Part shown: one piece after another, positions 55,546-63,908 of the stretch
Position numbering within the stretch: position 1 is the first letter of the stretch
How the letters are laid out: the number at the start of each line of letters is the position of its first letter
Source: Luteipulveratus mongoliensis
GTDB lineage: Bacteria; Actinomycetota; Actinomycetes; Actinomycetales; Dermatophilaceae
Direction of reading: 5' to 3'
NCBI RefSeq assembly: GCF_001190945.1
Contig: NZ_CP011112.1
Location: 2,666,001-2,730,000 of the forward strand
Length of the DNA stretch: 64,000 bases
The notes under the pieces: model-generated
The model's database searches: none
Seen by the model: only the letters and a program-made list of their open reading frames with translations
Told to the model about the DNA's origin: nothing
Made by a program: the position numbers and the translations under genes

Positions 55546-56534
55546 CGTTCCTCCTTCGGTCCGGCGGGGACGACGTGGTGCTCGTCCCAGTGGTCGGCGT
55601 GTGCGGCGTGGCGCTCACCATCGTGCAGGTAGTCGACATGGTCACCATGCCGGATGGTCGGATGACCGCAGCCGGTGCCGTGCTCGTGCTGGTGCTCGTC
55701 CTTGCCCTCATGAGAGCGAGCGCGGGCTCGGGCGACCACGCCGGTGCCGATCGTGGCGACCAGGAAGATCGCGATCGTCAGCAGCACGATCGTGCCACCG
55801 GAGGGAGTGTCGGCGTAGTACGAGGTCCACACGCCGCCGACGCTGGACACGACGCCGATCAGCACGGCCAGGCGCAGTGCCGACCGGAAGCTCCCGCCAA
55901 GCAGCTGCGCGGCCGCGTTGGGGACGATCATCAACGCGCTGATCAGCAGCAGACCGACCACCCGCATCGACACCACAACGGTGACGGCCGTCAGGACGGC
56001 CAGCGTGATGTTGAGGGCGGTGACCCGCATACCGGTGGCCCGGGCGTACTCCTCGTCGTTGGCTACGGCGAACAGCCGCGGCCGCAGCACCCATGTGGTC
56101 GTCACGATGACGGCTGCCAGTGCGGCGAAGACCCAGACATCGGTCGAGCTCGTGGTGGTGATCGCGCCGAAGAGGTAGGAGTCCAGGTTGGCGGGCGCAC
56201 CGCTGCCCGCTCGGCTGATAAGGACGACACCCAGGGCGATACCGCCGTAGAACATGACAGCGAGCGCCACGTCACCGCTGGTCCGACCGCGCGCTCGGAC
56301 GAGCTCGATGAGCACCGCCGCCGCGACCGCGAAGATCAGCGCCGTGCCCACCGGCTGGTTGCCCGTGAAGACGCCGACCGCGACGCCGGCGAGGGAGACG
56401 TGACCCAGACCGTCGCCGATGAGCGACAGCCGGCGCTGGACGAGAAAGATGCCGACCATCGGCGCTGCGAGGCCGACGAGGAAGGCCGCGATCAGCGCGC
56501 GCTGCATGAAGTCGTACGAGAGCAGCTCAGGCAT
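55542..56534 (-). CDS. znuB: Zinc ABC transporter permease ZnuB with His-rich tail
   Basis: A 330-residue metal ABC permease (ABC-3 family) with eight or nine helices (MQRALIAAFLVGLAAPMVGIFLVQRRLSLIGDGLGH; GMRVTALNITLAVLTAVTVV; LLISALMIVPNAAAQLL). After the last helix comes a roughly 60-residue cytoplasmic tail with more than a dozen His: HEGKDEHQHEHGTGCGHP, IRHGDHVDYLHDGERHAAHADHWDEHH. Such a tail probably binds zinc. Start ATG 56534 overlaps the znuC stop; ATG 56552 is also possible. Confidence 0.93.
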   Translation of the reverse strand: MPELLSYDFMQRALIAAFLVGLAAPMVGIFLVQRRLSLIGDGLGHVSLAGVAVGVFTGNQPVGTALIFAVAAAVLIELVRARGRTSGDVALAVMFYGGIALGVVLISRAGSGAPANLDSYLFGAITTTSSTDVWVFAALAAVIVTTTWVLRPRLFAVANDEEYARATGMRVTALNITLAVLTAVTVVVSMRVVGLLLISALMIVPNAAAQLLGGSFRSALRLAVLIGVVSSVGGVWTSYYADTPSGGTIVLLTIAIFLVATIGTGVVARARARSHEGKDEHQHEHGTGCGHPTIRHGDHVDYLHDGERHAAHADHWDEHHVVPAGPKEER

Positions 56535-57345
56535 GTCGAGACCCCCGGTCATCGAGCGGCCCGACGGCGCCGACCGCCGGAACGTGCGGATGGTCCTCGT
56601 GGTGGTGGCCGCCGGAGACCGCCTCGAGCTCTTCGCGCGCCCGCTGCTCGGCGTACGCCGCAGGTGAGCCGTCGAAGCGGATCCGTCCGGCGGTGAGGAA
56701 CACGATGCGGTTGACGACCCCGCGCAGGGCGGCGAGCTCGTGCGTGACGATCACCATCGTGGTGCCGCGCAGCGTGAGCCGGCGCAGGACGTCGGCGAGG
56801 ACGATCTGACTGGTCTCATCGACGCCGGCGGTGGGTTCGTCCATGATCAGCACGTCCGGCTCGGACGCCAGCGCTCGCGCGATCAGCACCCGCCGCTGCT
56901 GCCCACCGGAGAGCGTCGAGACGTCCTCCTTGGCGCGGTCCAGCAGACCGACCAGCTCGAGCGACTCGTGCACGAGCTGCTTGTCGTGGCGGCTCTGTCG
57001 GGCCAGCAGCGACTGATGGGGGAGCCGGCCGGTCGCGACGATCTCCTCGACGGTCGCGCGGACCGAGGCCGACAAGGTGTGCCGTTGCGGCACGTAGCCG
57101 AGGCGGTAGCGGTCCTTGAACCGGTCCAGCGGCTCGTCGAACAGCTGGACCTCGCCACCGAGGTGCTCGTTGAGGCCGAGCAGCCCTCGCACGAGGGTCG
57201 ACTTACCGGAGCCATTGGGTCCGAGCAGCGCGACGACCTGACCACTCCCGATGGTCAGGTCAACGCGGCGCACAATCGCCTGGTCGGCGTACCCGAAGGA
57301 CGCCGACTTCAGCGAAATCACTGTGCTGGCAACGGGATTGGTCAC
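56527..57345 (-). CDS. znuC: Zinc ABC transporter ATPase ZnuC
   Basis: A 272-residue ABC ATPase. Walker A GPNGSGKST, Q-loop VPQRH, signature LSGGQQRR, Walker B VLIMDEPTAGVD, H-loop VTHE. The C-terminus adds GGHHHEDHPHV (about residues 244-254), another His cluster as in ZnuB. GTG start overlaps the znuA stop (GTGA). Confidence 0.94.
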   Translation of the reverse strand: MTNPVASTVISLKSASFGYADQAIVRRVDLTIGSGQVVALLGPNGSGKSTLVRGLLGLNEHLGGEVQLFDEPLDRFKDRYRLGYVPQRHTLSASVRATVEEIVATGRLPHQSLLARQSRHDKQLVHESLELVGLLDRAKEDVSTLSGGQQRRVLIARALASEPDVLIMDEPTAGVDETSQIVLADVLRRLTLRGTTMVIVTHELAALRGVVNRIVFLTAGRIRFDGSPAAYAEQRAREELEAVSGGHHHEDHPHVPAVGAVGPLDDRGSRHA

Positions 57346-58310
57346 GAACAGCCTTGCCCCTTCTTCAGGGCGGCGAGGTTCGAGCGCATGATCTCAAAGT
57401 AGTCCTTGCCGGCCGACTTGTCCGTGACGCCCTCGATCGGGTCGAGCACGGCGGTGGTGGCGCCGGTGGACTTGGCCACGGTGTCGGCGAACGCGGGCGA
57501 GACGAGCGTCTCGGTGTAGATCGTGGTGACGTGATGCGCCTTGGCGTAGGTCGCGATCGAGGCGAGCTGCGAGCCCTCCGGCTCCGACTCGGGCGACAGG
57601 CCGGCGATCGGAACCTGGGTCAGACCAGTGCGTGCCGCGAGGTATCCGAAGGCTGCGTGGCTGGTCACCACGTCCTTGCGGGAGCAGGACTTCAGCCCGG
57701 TGGTCAGGTCCCCGGAGAGGGTGTTCAGCTTGCCGCCGAAGGCCTTGGCGCCCGCGTCGTAGTCCGCCTTGTGCTCGGGGTCGACCTTGCTCAGCTGGGC
57801 AGCGATCGCGTTGCCCACCGACTGATAGCGGACGGGGTCTAGCCAGAAGTGCGGGTCGGTCGCGCCGGCCTCGTCCTCGTGCTCGCCTTCGGTGGAGTGC
57901 GCCTCGGCGACCGGTGAGGTGAGCTTGAGGTCCAGATGAGCGGCCGGGCCCACGTCGTACGACGTCTTGCTGGCCTGGTTCTTGGCGGTCTGGTCGACGG
58001 CGCCGGAGATGCCCTTCTCGAAGACGAAGAGCTTGGCGTCGCTGACCTTGGCGACGTCCTTGGGCGTGAGCTCCAGATCGTGGGGCTCGACACCGGGCTT
58101 GGTGAGGCTGCTGACGTTGACGTGCGAGCCACCGATCTGCTGGATCGCGAACTGCAGCGGGTAGAACGACGCGATGACGTCGACCTGCCCACCCTTGCTG
58201 CCTGACCCGCCTGACCCGCCTGACCCGCCGGTGCCCTCCGAGCCGCAGGCAGCGAGTGCGGTCGTGGACAGCAGGGCGGTGGCGACAGCAGCGCCGAGTC
58301 GAAGGCTCAT
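57342..58310 (-). CDS. znuA: Zinc ABC transporter substrate-binding lipoprotein ZnuA
   Basis: A 322-residue cluster A-I metal-binding protein. Lipobox LAAC (about 18-22), then a GGSGGSGGSGS linker made from three copies of a 9-base unit, then the fold. Zinc ligands are in the typical places: PHDLELTP, a His/Glu-rich loop HSTEGEHEDE with DPHFWLDP, VTSHAAFGYLA and the late Asp/Glu region. ATG 58310 is probably at or next to the transcription start. First gene of the znu-zur operon. Confidence 0.94.
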   Translation of the reverse strand: MSLRLGAAVATALLSTTALAACGSEGTGGSGGSGGSGSKGGQVDVIASFYPLQFAIQQIGGSHVNVSSLTKPGVEPHDLELTPKDVAKVSDAKLFVFEKGISGAVDQTAKNQASKTSYDVGPAAHLDLKLTSPVAEAHSTEGEHEDEAGATDPHFWLDPVRYQSVGNAIAAQLSKVDPEHKADYDAGAKAFGGKLNTLSGDLTTGLKSCSRKDVVTSHAAFGYLAARTGLTQVPIAGLSPESEPEGSQLASIATYAKAHHVTTIYTETLVSPAFADTVAKSTGATTAVLDPIEGVTDKSAGKDYFEIMRSNLAALKKGQGCS

Positions 58311-58312
58311 GG

Positions 58313-58347
58313 CAATCATTCTCAACTGAAGTGAGAATGATTGTCAA
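58313..58347 (-). promoter_or_regulatory. Zur-box promoter of znuA
   Basis: TGAGAATGATTGTCA (58332-58346) fits the actinobacterial Zur box (consensus TGAAAATGATTTTCA). Its left part mirrors CAATCATTCTCA (58313-58324), so a 12-bp inverted repeat with a 7-base gap results. On the minus strand TTGACA (58347-58342) and GAGAAT (58323-58318) form a promoter with an 18-base spacer. Transcription would start near ATG 58310, leaderless, with Zur covering the -35. Confidence 0.78.
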
Positions 58348-58353
58348 AACAAG

Positions 58354-58689
58354 CTATCGAGGCAGCGCGGTCACGACGGTGAGAACGGCCGTCAGGAGGA
58401 GCAGGGCCAGGCGCATCATCCGCTCGAGCCGGGCCAGCCTCGGCCACGCCAGGTAGAGCAGCCAGGCGACGAAGACCGTCAGGAGGCCATAGCAGACCGC
58501 CCCGATCCAGCCGCGGACGAGAGCGCCGACGACGGCGAGCACGACGAAGGCAACGGCGGGCGCAGAGCGCGGCAGTCGGGCGAGCAGCTGCAGGACCGGA
58601 TGGCTGGCGTGCTCGATGCGGCTTCGCACCAATCCGGTGCGAACGGACGGTTTGGCGGAAGGCTGAGGAGCGGGTGAGGGGGAGGCCAC
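58354..58689 (-). CDS. Small membrane protein (DUF6703-like)
   Basis: A 111-residue protein: Pro/Ser-rich basic N-terminus (MASPSPAPQPSAKPS), then hydrophobic stretches (APAVAFVVLAVVGALVRGWIGAVCYGLL, TVFVAWLLYLAWP, MRLALLLLTAVLTVVTAL). This matches DUF6703 actinobacterial proteins, of unknown function. It lies just upstream of the znu promoter on the same strand, 8 bases from the Zur box. Confidence 0.72.
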   Translation of the reverse strand: MASPSPAPQPSAKPSVRTGLVRSRIEHASHPVLQLLARLPRSAPAVAFVVLAVVGALVRGWIGAVCYGLLTVFVAWLLYLAWPRLARLERMMRLALLLLTAVLTVVTALPR

Positions 58690-58847
58690 TCGCAGAGGGT
58701 AGTCGGCGGTCCCAACACCTTGACCAAGTCTTGACCATCACCGGTGCAACCTGGCACCGCTGCTTGGAATGGCGCAGGTCGGTGGCCCTTTACGTTTCGT
58801 GACACCGGGTCAACATCAACGGCCCCCGTGCACGCAGGAGACCAGGC

Positions 58848-60017
58848 ATGCGGCTCAACCCCTCGACGATTGCCACTGCTGCTGCCTCCGCTGGACTGCT
58901 CGTCACCGCGCTCGCCACGTCCCCGTCGGCGGGCGCCGCGACGCACGACCCGACGCCCTCGACCGAGCGCAGCGTCAACGTCCCTGAGATGACCGCTCGC
59001 TGGCTCGCCCAGGACCGTGGCATCAGCCTCACCGAGGCGCGTGACCAGGTCGCGGCGCAGCCTGGTCAGACCGCCACAGCAGACACCCTTGAGCGGTCAC
59101 TAGGCTCGTCCCGCTCAGCCGGCTCCTACGTCGACGCTCGCGGCATGCTCGTCGTCAACGTCAAGGACGCCTCGGCTGCCGATGCCGTCCGCGCCAAGGG
59201 TGCGACCCCGCGCCTCGTCAAGCGCTCGGGTGCCGACCTCGCGACCATCGAGCAGACCGTACGCCGGGTGCTCGGCACCGGCTTCGTCTCGATCGGCAGC
59301 GAGCCGGTGAGCAACGCGGTGAAGGTGGTGGTGGCGGGCAGCGACCTCGCCGCTGCGAAGGCCGCGCTCGCGGATGTGAGCGGTGCGCTGGTGCGCGGCA
59401 CCACGGCCAAGGTCAGCACTCAGGCCAACGTCTACGGCGGGCAGCAGATCGAGTTCAGCGGCTATGTCTGCTCGCTCGGGTTCAACGCTCGTCAGGGCTC
59501 GACGCCGGTCTTCGTCACTGCCGGTCACTGCGGCGAGGGCTACCAGACCTTCCGCAAGAACGGCACCACGCTCGGCGTCACGAAGGCGTACTCCTTCCCG
59601 GGCAACGACTACGCCTACGCCACGCTCTCCTCGGGCTGGACCGGCATCGGCGCGGTCGACCTCTACAACGGGACGGCCCGCTCAGTGAAGGGCTCGTCCA
59701 ACGCCGCTGTGGGCACCGCTATCTGCAAGTCCGGTCGCACCACCGGCTGGACCTGCGGCTACGTCAAGGCCAAGAACCAGCAGGTCAACTACGGCAACGG
59801 CGACGTCGTCTCCGGGCTCACCCTTACCAACACCTGCACCGAGGGTGGCGACTCGGGCGGCTCGTGGATGGCAGGCAGCTACGCGCAGGGCGTGACCAGC
59901 GGTGGCGCGTCCATCAATGGTCGCTGCCTCGAGGTCTACGGCCGGGAGAACGTCGCTTACTTCCAACCGATCGGAGAGATCCTGTCGGCCTATGGCCTGA
60001 CGCTCACCACGAGCTGA
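58848..60017 (+). CDS. Secreted S1-family serine protease (streptogrisin-like)
   Basis: A 389-residue preproenzyme. Signal peptide to about residue 31, pro-region about 32-190 (alpha-lytic-protease-type prodomain, VKDASAADAVRAKGATPRLVKRSGADLATIE), mature chymotrypsin-like domain from about 193. Catalytic His227 (TAGHC), Asp254 (GNDYAY), Ser336 (GGDSGGSW), with disulfide Cys pairs. Resembles Streptomyces streptogrisins. GCAGGAG lies 7 bases before ATG 58848. Confidence 0.92.
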   Translation: MRLNPSTIATAAASAGLLVTALATSPSAGAATHDPTPSTERSVNVPEMTARWLAQDRGISLTEARDQVAAQPGQTATADTLERSLGSSRSAGSYVDARGMLVVNVKDASAADAVRAKGATPRLVKRSGADLATIEQTVRRVLGTGFVSIGSEPVSNAVKVVVAGSDLAAAKAALADVSGALVRGTTAKVSTQANVYGGQQIEFSGYVCSLGFNARQGSTPVFVTAGHCGEGYQTFRKNGTTLGVTKAYSFPGNDYAYATLSSGWTGIGAVDLYNGTARSVKGSSNAAVGTAICKSGRTTGWTCGYVKAKNQQVNYGNGDVVSGLTLTNTCTEGGDSGGSWMAGSYAQGVTSGGASINGRCLEVYGRENVAYFQPIGEILSAYGLTLTTS

Positions 60018-60052
60018 CCGGCCGCCGGCGGTGACGCCGGCACCCAGACCGC

Positions 60053-60145
60053 CGTCACGGCGTACGCAACCCCCCTCGGCATCTGCAACTCAAGTCCGGA
60101 AGCGGCCTTCCTGGACATGACGGATGTCATGCGTACGCCGTGACG
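60053..60145. promoter_or_regulatory. Nested inverted repeats upstream of the ABC operon
   Basis: A 16-base arm CGTCACGGCGTACGCA (60053-60068) is repeated exactly inverted at 60130-60145 around a 61-base loop. Just inside is CATGAC-GGAT-GTCATG (60116-60131), a palindrome like sites of NarL/DesR-type regulators, about 60 bases upstream of the operon start. It is a candidate binding site for the response regulator at 63254. Confidence 0.6.
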
Positions 60146-60189
60146 TGCGTGTGGGGGACGTGTGGCGCTGGTCCGCCAGAGTTCAAGGC

Positions 60190-61131
60190 ATGACGACACA
60201 GATACACATGGTGGAGGACGCAGCCTCAGGGCCCGCGGAGCCGGCGATCCGGTTGGAGGGTCTGCGCAAGTCGTTCGGCTCAGTGCAGGCGGTCAAGGGC
60301 ATCGACCTCGACGTGCAGCCCGGCGAGATCGTCGCGTTCCTCGGCCCGAACGGCGCAGGCAAGACGACGACGATCGACATGATCCTGGGCCTCGGGCAGC
60401 CGGACGACGGCACCGTCGAGGTCTTCGGGTACGGCCCGCGGGACGCGATCGAGCGGGGCCTGGTCTCCGCGGTCATGCAGACCGGGGGACTGCTCAAGGA
60501 CCTCACGGTCGCTGAGACGGTCGAGCTCACCGGCTCACTCTTCGTGCACTCGCGCACGGTCGACGAGGTGCTCGAGCGCGCGGGCATCGCCGACATCGCC
60601 AAGCAGAAGGTCGGCACCTGCTCCGGCGGCCAGCAGCAGCGGCTGCGGTTCGCGATGGCGCTCATGTCCGACCCGGCGCTGATCATCCTGGACGAGCCGA
60701 CCACGGGTATGGACGTCACCGGACGGCGCGACTTCTGGTCCGCCATCCGCGCCGACGCGGCACGCGGGCGCACGGTGCTCTTCGCGACGCACTACCTCGA
60801 AGAAGCCGACCAGTACGCCGACCGCATCGTCCTCATCCGCAGCGGCGAGATCGTCGCGGACGGCACCGCGGCGCAGATCAAGGCGCATTCGAGCGGGCGC
60901 ACCGTGCGGGCCACCCTCCCGCACGCCGATGCCGAGACGCTCCGCGGCCTGCCCGGCGTACAGGGCATCGACCTGCGCGGCGACTCCGTCCTGGTGCACA
61001 CCACCGACTCCGACGGCGTCGCCCGTCACCTGCTCACCCAGACCTCGGCCACCGACCTGGAGATCACCGCGCGTGGTCTCGAGGAGGCCTTCATCGCCCT
61101 GACCGGCGCCACCGACGACGAAGGAGCCTGA
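60190..61131 (+). CDS. ABC transporter ATP-binding protein (ABC-2 type exporter)
   Basis: A 313-residue ATPase of the daunorubicin/DrrA-like group. Walker A GPNGAGKTTT, Q-loop VMQTGG, signature CSGGQQQR (start Cys-Ser instead of Leu-Ser), Walker B LIILDEPTTGMD, H-loop ATHY, and a DUF4162-like C-terminal domain. First gene of an ATPase-permease-kinase-regulator operon. ATG 60190. Confidence 0.93.
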   Translation: MTTQIHMVEDAASGPAEPAIRLEGLRKSFGSVQAVKGIDLDVQPGEIVAFLGPNGAGKTTTIDMILGLGQPDDGTVEVFGYGPRDAIERGLVSAVMQTGGLLKDLTVAETVELTGSLFVHSRTVDEVLERAGIADIAKQKVGTCSGGQQQRLRFAMALMSDPALIILDEPTTGMDVTGRRDFWSAIRADAARGRTVLFATHYLEEADQYADRIVLIRSGEIVADGTAAQIKAHSSGRTVRATLPHADAETLRGLPGVQGIDLRGDSVLVHTTDSDGVARHLLTQTSATDLEITARGLEEAFIALTGATDDEGA

Positions 61132-61132
61132 C

Positions 61133-61933
61133 ATGACTGCCATCGCTACAGAGGGCCGCATCGACGCGGCCTCCCGCACAGTCCCGAAGAGGGGCGGGTT
61201 CAACAAGACTCTGCTCACGATCGAGATGAAGCGCATCTTGCGCAACAAGCGCACGGTGATCTTCACCTTGCTGATGCCGATCGCCTTCTTCTTCGCCTTC
61301 GGCAACGCCGACTGGGGCAACGACCAGATCGGCTCGGGCAACTACGCCGCGTACTCCGTGATCTCGTTCGCCCTGTACGGCGCGATGGTCGCCACCACCT
61401 CGGCTGCGGCTTCGGTGTCGGTCGAACGTTCGCAGGGGTGGTCACGACAGCTGCGACTCACCCCGCTGTCCGGGCTGGCGTACATCAGCGTCAAGGTGAT
61501 CGCGGCGATGGTGCTCGGCGTCATGCCGGTCGTTCTGGTCTACCTGGCCGGCCAGACCGGCAAGGCTCAGATGCCGACCGACGCGTGGATCAGGTCTGCG
61601 GTGCTGGTCTGGATCGGCGCGCTGATGTTCGCCGCGTTCGGTCTCTTCATGGGCTACCTGCTGCCGACCGAGAATGCGATGCAGGTGATCGGCCCTGTGA
61701 TGGCCTTCCTGGCCTTCGGCGGCGGCATCTTCTACCCCTTCCCGGCGATGAGCAATGTCATGCAGCACGTCGCGCAGCTGACGCCGATGTGGGGCGTGAG
61801 CATGATGGCCCACCTGCCGCTGACCGCCGAGGGCGTCCCTGCGTGGCAGTGGATCCTCAACATCGTGGTGTGGCTCGGGATCTTCATCGGCGGCGCCGTC
61901 TGGCGCTTCCGCAAGGACACCAAGCGCGTCTGA
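61133..61933 (+). CDS. ABC-2 type permease
   Basis: A 266-residue membrane protein with six helices; the N-terminal MKRILRNKRTVIFTLLMPIAFFFAFG and VIGPVMAFLAFGGGIFYPFPAMSNVMQHVAQLTPM with the conserved central motif are typical of ABC-2. It is one base past the ATPase stop. Likely exports a lipid, antibiotic or membrane-active compound; substrate unknown. Confidence 0.92.
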   Translation: MTAIATEGRIDAASRTVPKRGGFNKTLLTIEMKRILRNKRTVIFTLLMPIAFFFAFGNADWGNDQIGSGNYAAYSVISFALYGAMVATTSAAASVSVERSQGWSRQLRLTPLSGLAYISVKVIAAMVLGVMPVVLVYLAGQTGKAQMPTDAWIRSAVLVWIGALMFAAFGLFMGYLLPTENAMQVIGPVMAFLAFGGGIFYPFPAMSNVMQHVAQLTPMWGVSMMAHLPLTAEGVPAWQWILNIVVWLGIFIGGAVWRFRKDTKRV

Positions 61934-61961
61934 TCAACAGGTCAGTGCGACAGTGACTCTC

Positions 61962-63257
61962 ATGAGCAGCGAACCTCGAGCGTCCGACGACGAGCAGTCG
62001 TCGGACGCTCGATCCTCAGCGCGTCGGTCGTGGTTCTTCGAGCCCGAGCCACGCGAGGGAGAGAACCGCCGGGCGTGGTTCTTCTCGGCCAAGCCGAACG
62101 ATGACGAGACCGGCTCCGGCGAGGAGCGCGGCATGTCCAACCTGTTGGCATCCGTGCTCTTCGCCGGCGTGTGGCTGGTCTATCTGGCCCAGCCGGTCTC
62201 GACGGCCTGGAAGATGCCCAACCACGTGCGCGGCGTGGCCGGTGTCATCGCGACTATCACCTTCGGCGCGCTCTACATTCTGCATTTCAACGCGGCGCGG
62301 ATCGGCGCGTTCGGGGTCACCGGCCGTCAACGGACCGAGTTCGCACGGCGACTCATGCTGTACGTCCCGCTCGCCACCGCGGCGCTGGTCACCACGCTCC
62401 TCGTGGGTCAGGACGGCACAGCCACCTGGGTGTTCCTCGCGGTGGCGGGTTGCTGGACCTTCCGGCTCTCGATCGCGATCGCCATCGGCCTCGCCCTGAT
62501 CGTCGCGTATGAGCTCTTGGCCTGGCTCGACCCAGGTTGGGACCGTGACGCCTCGCTCGCCGGAGCGATCCTGCTCGCGATGATCGCGGTCTCCGGCGCC
62601 ATGCTCGCCTCGCGCCGACAGCGTGCCTTGGTCGATGCTCGGCGCGAGAACGCTCGTCTCGCCGTGCAGGAGGAGCGCAACCGCGTGGCTCGGGACCTGC
62701 ACGACATCCTCGGCCACTCGCTGACGGTCATCACGGTGAAGGCGGAGCTGGCCGGCCGACTGTTCGACGCGGATCCGGAGCGAGCGCGCCGCGAGGTCAC
62801 CGACCTTGAGCGGCTCTCGCGCGATGCTCTGGTCGACGTACGACGAGCGGTCGAGGGCTACCGAGAGATCTCGTTGGCCGGCGAACTGGCCCGGGCCCGT
62901 GAGGGATTCGCGGCTGCCGACATCGAGGCCGACGTCCCCAAGGCGATCGACGAGGTGGAGTCGGACCTGCGCGAGCTGTTCGCGTGGACCGTGCGCGAAG
63001 CCACCACCAACATCATTCGGCACAGCGCCGCACGGCATGCAACGATCACGGTCGGACCCACCAGCATCTCGATCCAGGACGACGGACACGGTCCGCAGGG
63101 AGACGCCTCGGGCAACGGTCTGCGGGGTCTGCGCGAGCGAGCGGTTCAGGCGGGCGCGGTGCTGACCACCCGCGAGCTGAGTCCCGGTTTCGAGCTGCTC
63201 GTGCAGACAGCCGACCGTCCCGTGGCGCGCCCCACCGACCTGCAAAGGACCCCATGA
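61962..63257 (+). CDS. Sensor histidine kinase (DesK-like)
   Basis: A 431-residue kinase if it starts at ATG 61962; ATG 62133 (GAGGAG upstream) would give 374 residues beginning MSNLLASVLFAGVWLVYL. About six membrane helices, HisKA_3 box ARDLHDILGHSLTVI with His247 (long numbering), and HATPase with TVREATTNIIRHSA and DDGHGPQGDASGNGLRGLRERA. The N-terminal extension contains two RR-x-WFF repeats. A 16-bp perfect hairpin lies at 61976-62012, which argues for the later start or a regulatory leader. Paired with the response regulator by ATGA overlap. Confidence 0.88.
   Translation: MSSEPRASDDEQSSDARSSARRSWFFEPEPREGENRRAWFFSAKPNDDETGSGEERGMSNLLASVLFAGVWLVYLAQPVSTAWKMPNHVRGVAGVIATITFGALYILHFNAARIGAFGVTGRQRTEFARRLMLYVPLATAALVTTLLVGQDGTATWVFLAVAGCWTFRLSIAIAIGLALIVAYELLAWLDPGWDRDASLAGAILLAMIAVSGAMLASRRQRALVDARRENARLAVQEERNRVARDLHDILGHSLTVITVKAELAGRLFDADPERARREVTDLERLSRDALVDVRRAVEGYREISLAGELARAREGFAAADIEADVPKAIDEVESDLRELFAWTVREATTNIIRHSAARHATITVGPTSISIQDDGHGPQGDASGNGLRGLRERAVQAGAVLTTRELSPGFELLVQTADRPVARPTDLQRTP
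61976..62012 (+). promoter_or_regulatory. 16-bp perfect hairpin near the kinase start
   Basis: TCGAGCGTCCGACGAC (61976-61991), loop GAGCA, and its exact complement (61997-62012). It could be a partial terminator or mRNA-stability stem separating the transporter genes from the kinase; it also lies inside the longer kinase reading frame. Confidence 0.6.
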
Positions 63258-63862
63258 CGATCTCCGTGATGCTCGCCGACGACCAGGCTCTGGTCCGCGG
63301 CGCGCTCGCTGCGCTTCTTGACCTCGAGACGGATCTGCACGTGGTGGCCGAGGTCGGCCGCGGCGACGAGGTCGTCGAAGCGGCGCTCAAGGAGCAGCCC
63401 GACGTGGTGCTGATGGACGTCGAGATGCCAGGCATGGACGGGATCGCGGCGACGGCCGCCCTGAAGGCCCAGCTGCCCGGCGTACACGTCCTGATCGTCA
63501 CGACGTTCGGGCGCCCGGGTTATCTGCGGCGCGGGCTGCAGGCAGGCGCCGACGGTTTCGTGGTCAAGGACACGCCGGCCCGCGAGCTGGCCAACGCCGT
63601 ACGTCGGGTGCACCAGGGTCTGCGTGTCGTCGACCCCGCGCTCGCCACGGACAGTCTGGTGGCGGGCGAGTCGCCCCTCACCGAGCGGGAGACGCAGGTG
63701 CTGCGGTCGGCGCTGGACGGCGGCACGGTGGCCGATATCGCCCGCGAGCACTTCCTGTCCGAGGGCACGGTGCGCAACCACCTGTCCTCCGCGATCGGCA
63801 AGACGGGCGCGCGCACCCGGGCCGAGGCGGCGCGTATCGCCGTCGACAACGGCTGGCTCTGA
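63254..63862 (+). CDS. NarL/DesR-family response regulator
   Basis: A 202-residue regulator: receiver domain with phospho-acceptor Asp55 (VLMDVEMPG), Thr in VTTFGRPG, Lys in FVVKDTP; LuxR-type HTH at about 140-200 (LTERETQVLRSALDGGTVADIAREHFLSEGTVRNHLSSAIGKTG). Forms a two-component pair with the overlapping kinase and probably autoregulates the ABC operon through the 60116 palindrome. Confidence 0.94.
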   Translation: MTISVMLADDQALVRGALAALLDLETDLHVVAEVGRGDEVVEAALKEQPDVVLMDVEMPGMDGIAATAALKAQLPGVHVLIVTTFGRPGYLRRGLQAGADGFVVKDTPARELANAVRRVHQGLRVVDPALATDSLVAGESPLTERETQVLRSALDGGTVADIAREHFLSEGTVRNHLSSAIGKTGARTRAEAARIAVDNGWL

Positions 63863-63908
63863 CCAGGTTGATCGGGCATGCCGATCGGGCTGCGAGAATG
63901 TCCGGGCT

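Noticed and set aside
58204-58230. Tandem 9-base repeat in znuA as a possible phase-variation tract
   Set aside because: It encodes a GGS linker after the lipobox and is a multiple of three, so slippage would not switch the gene off.
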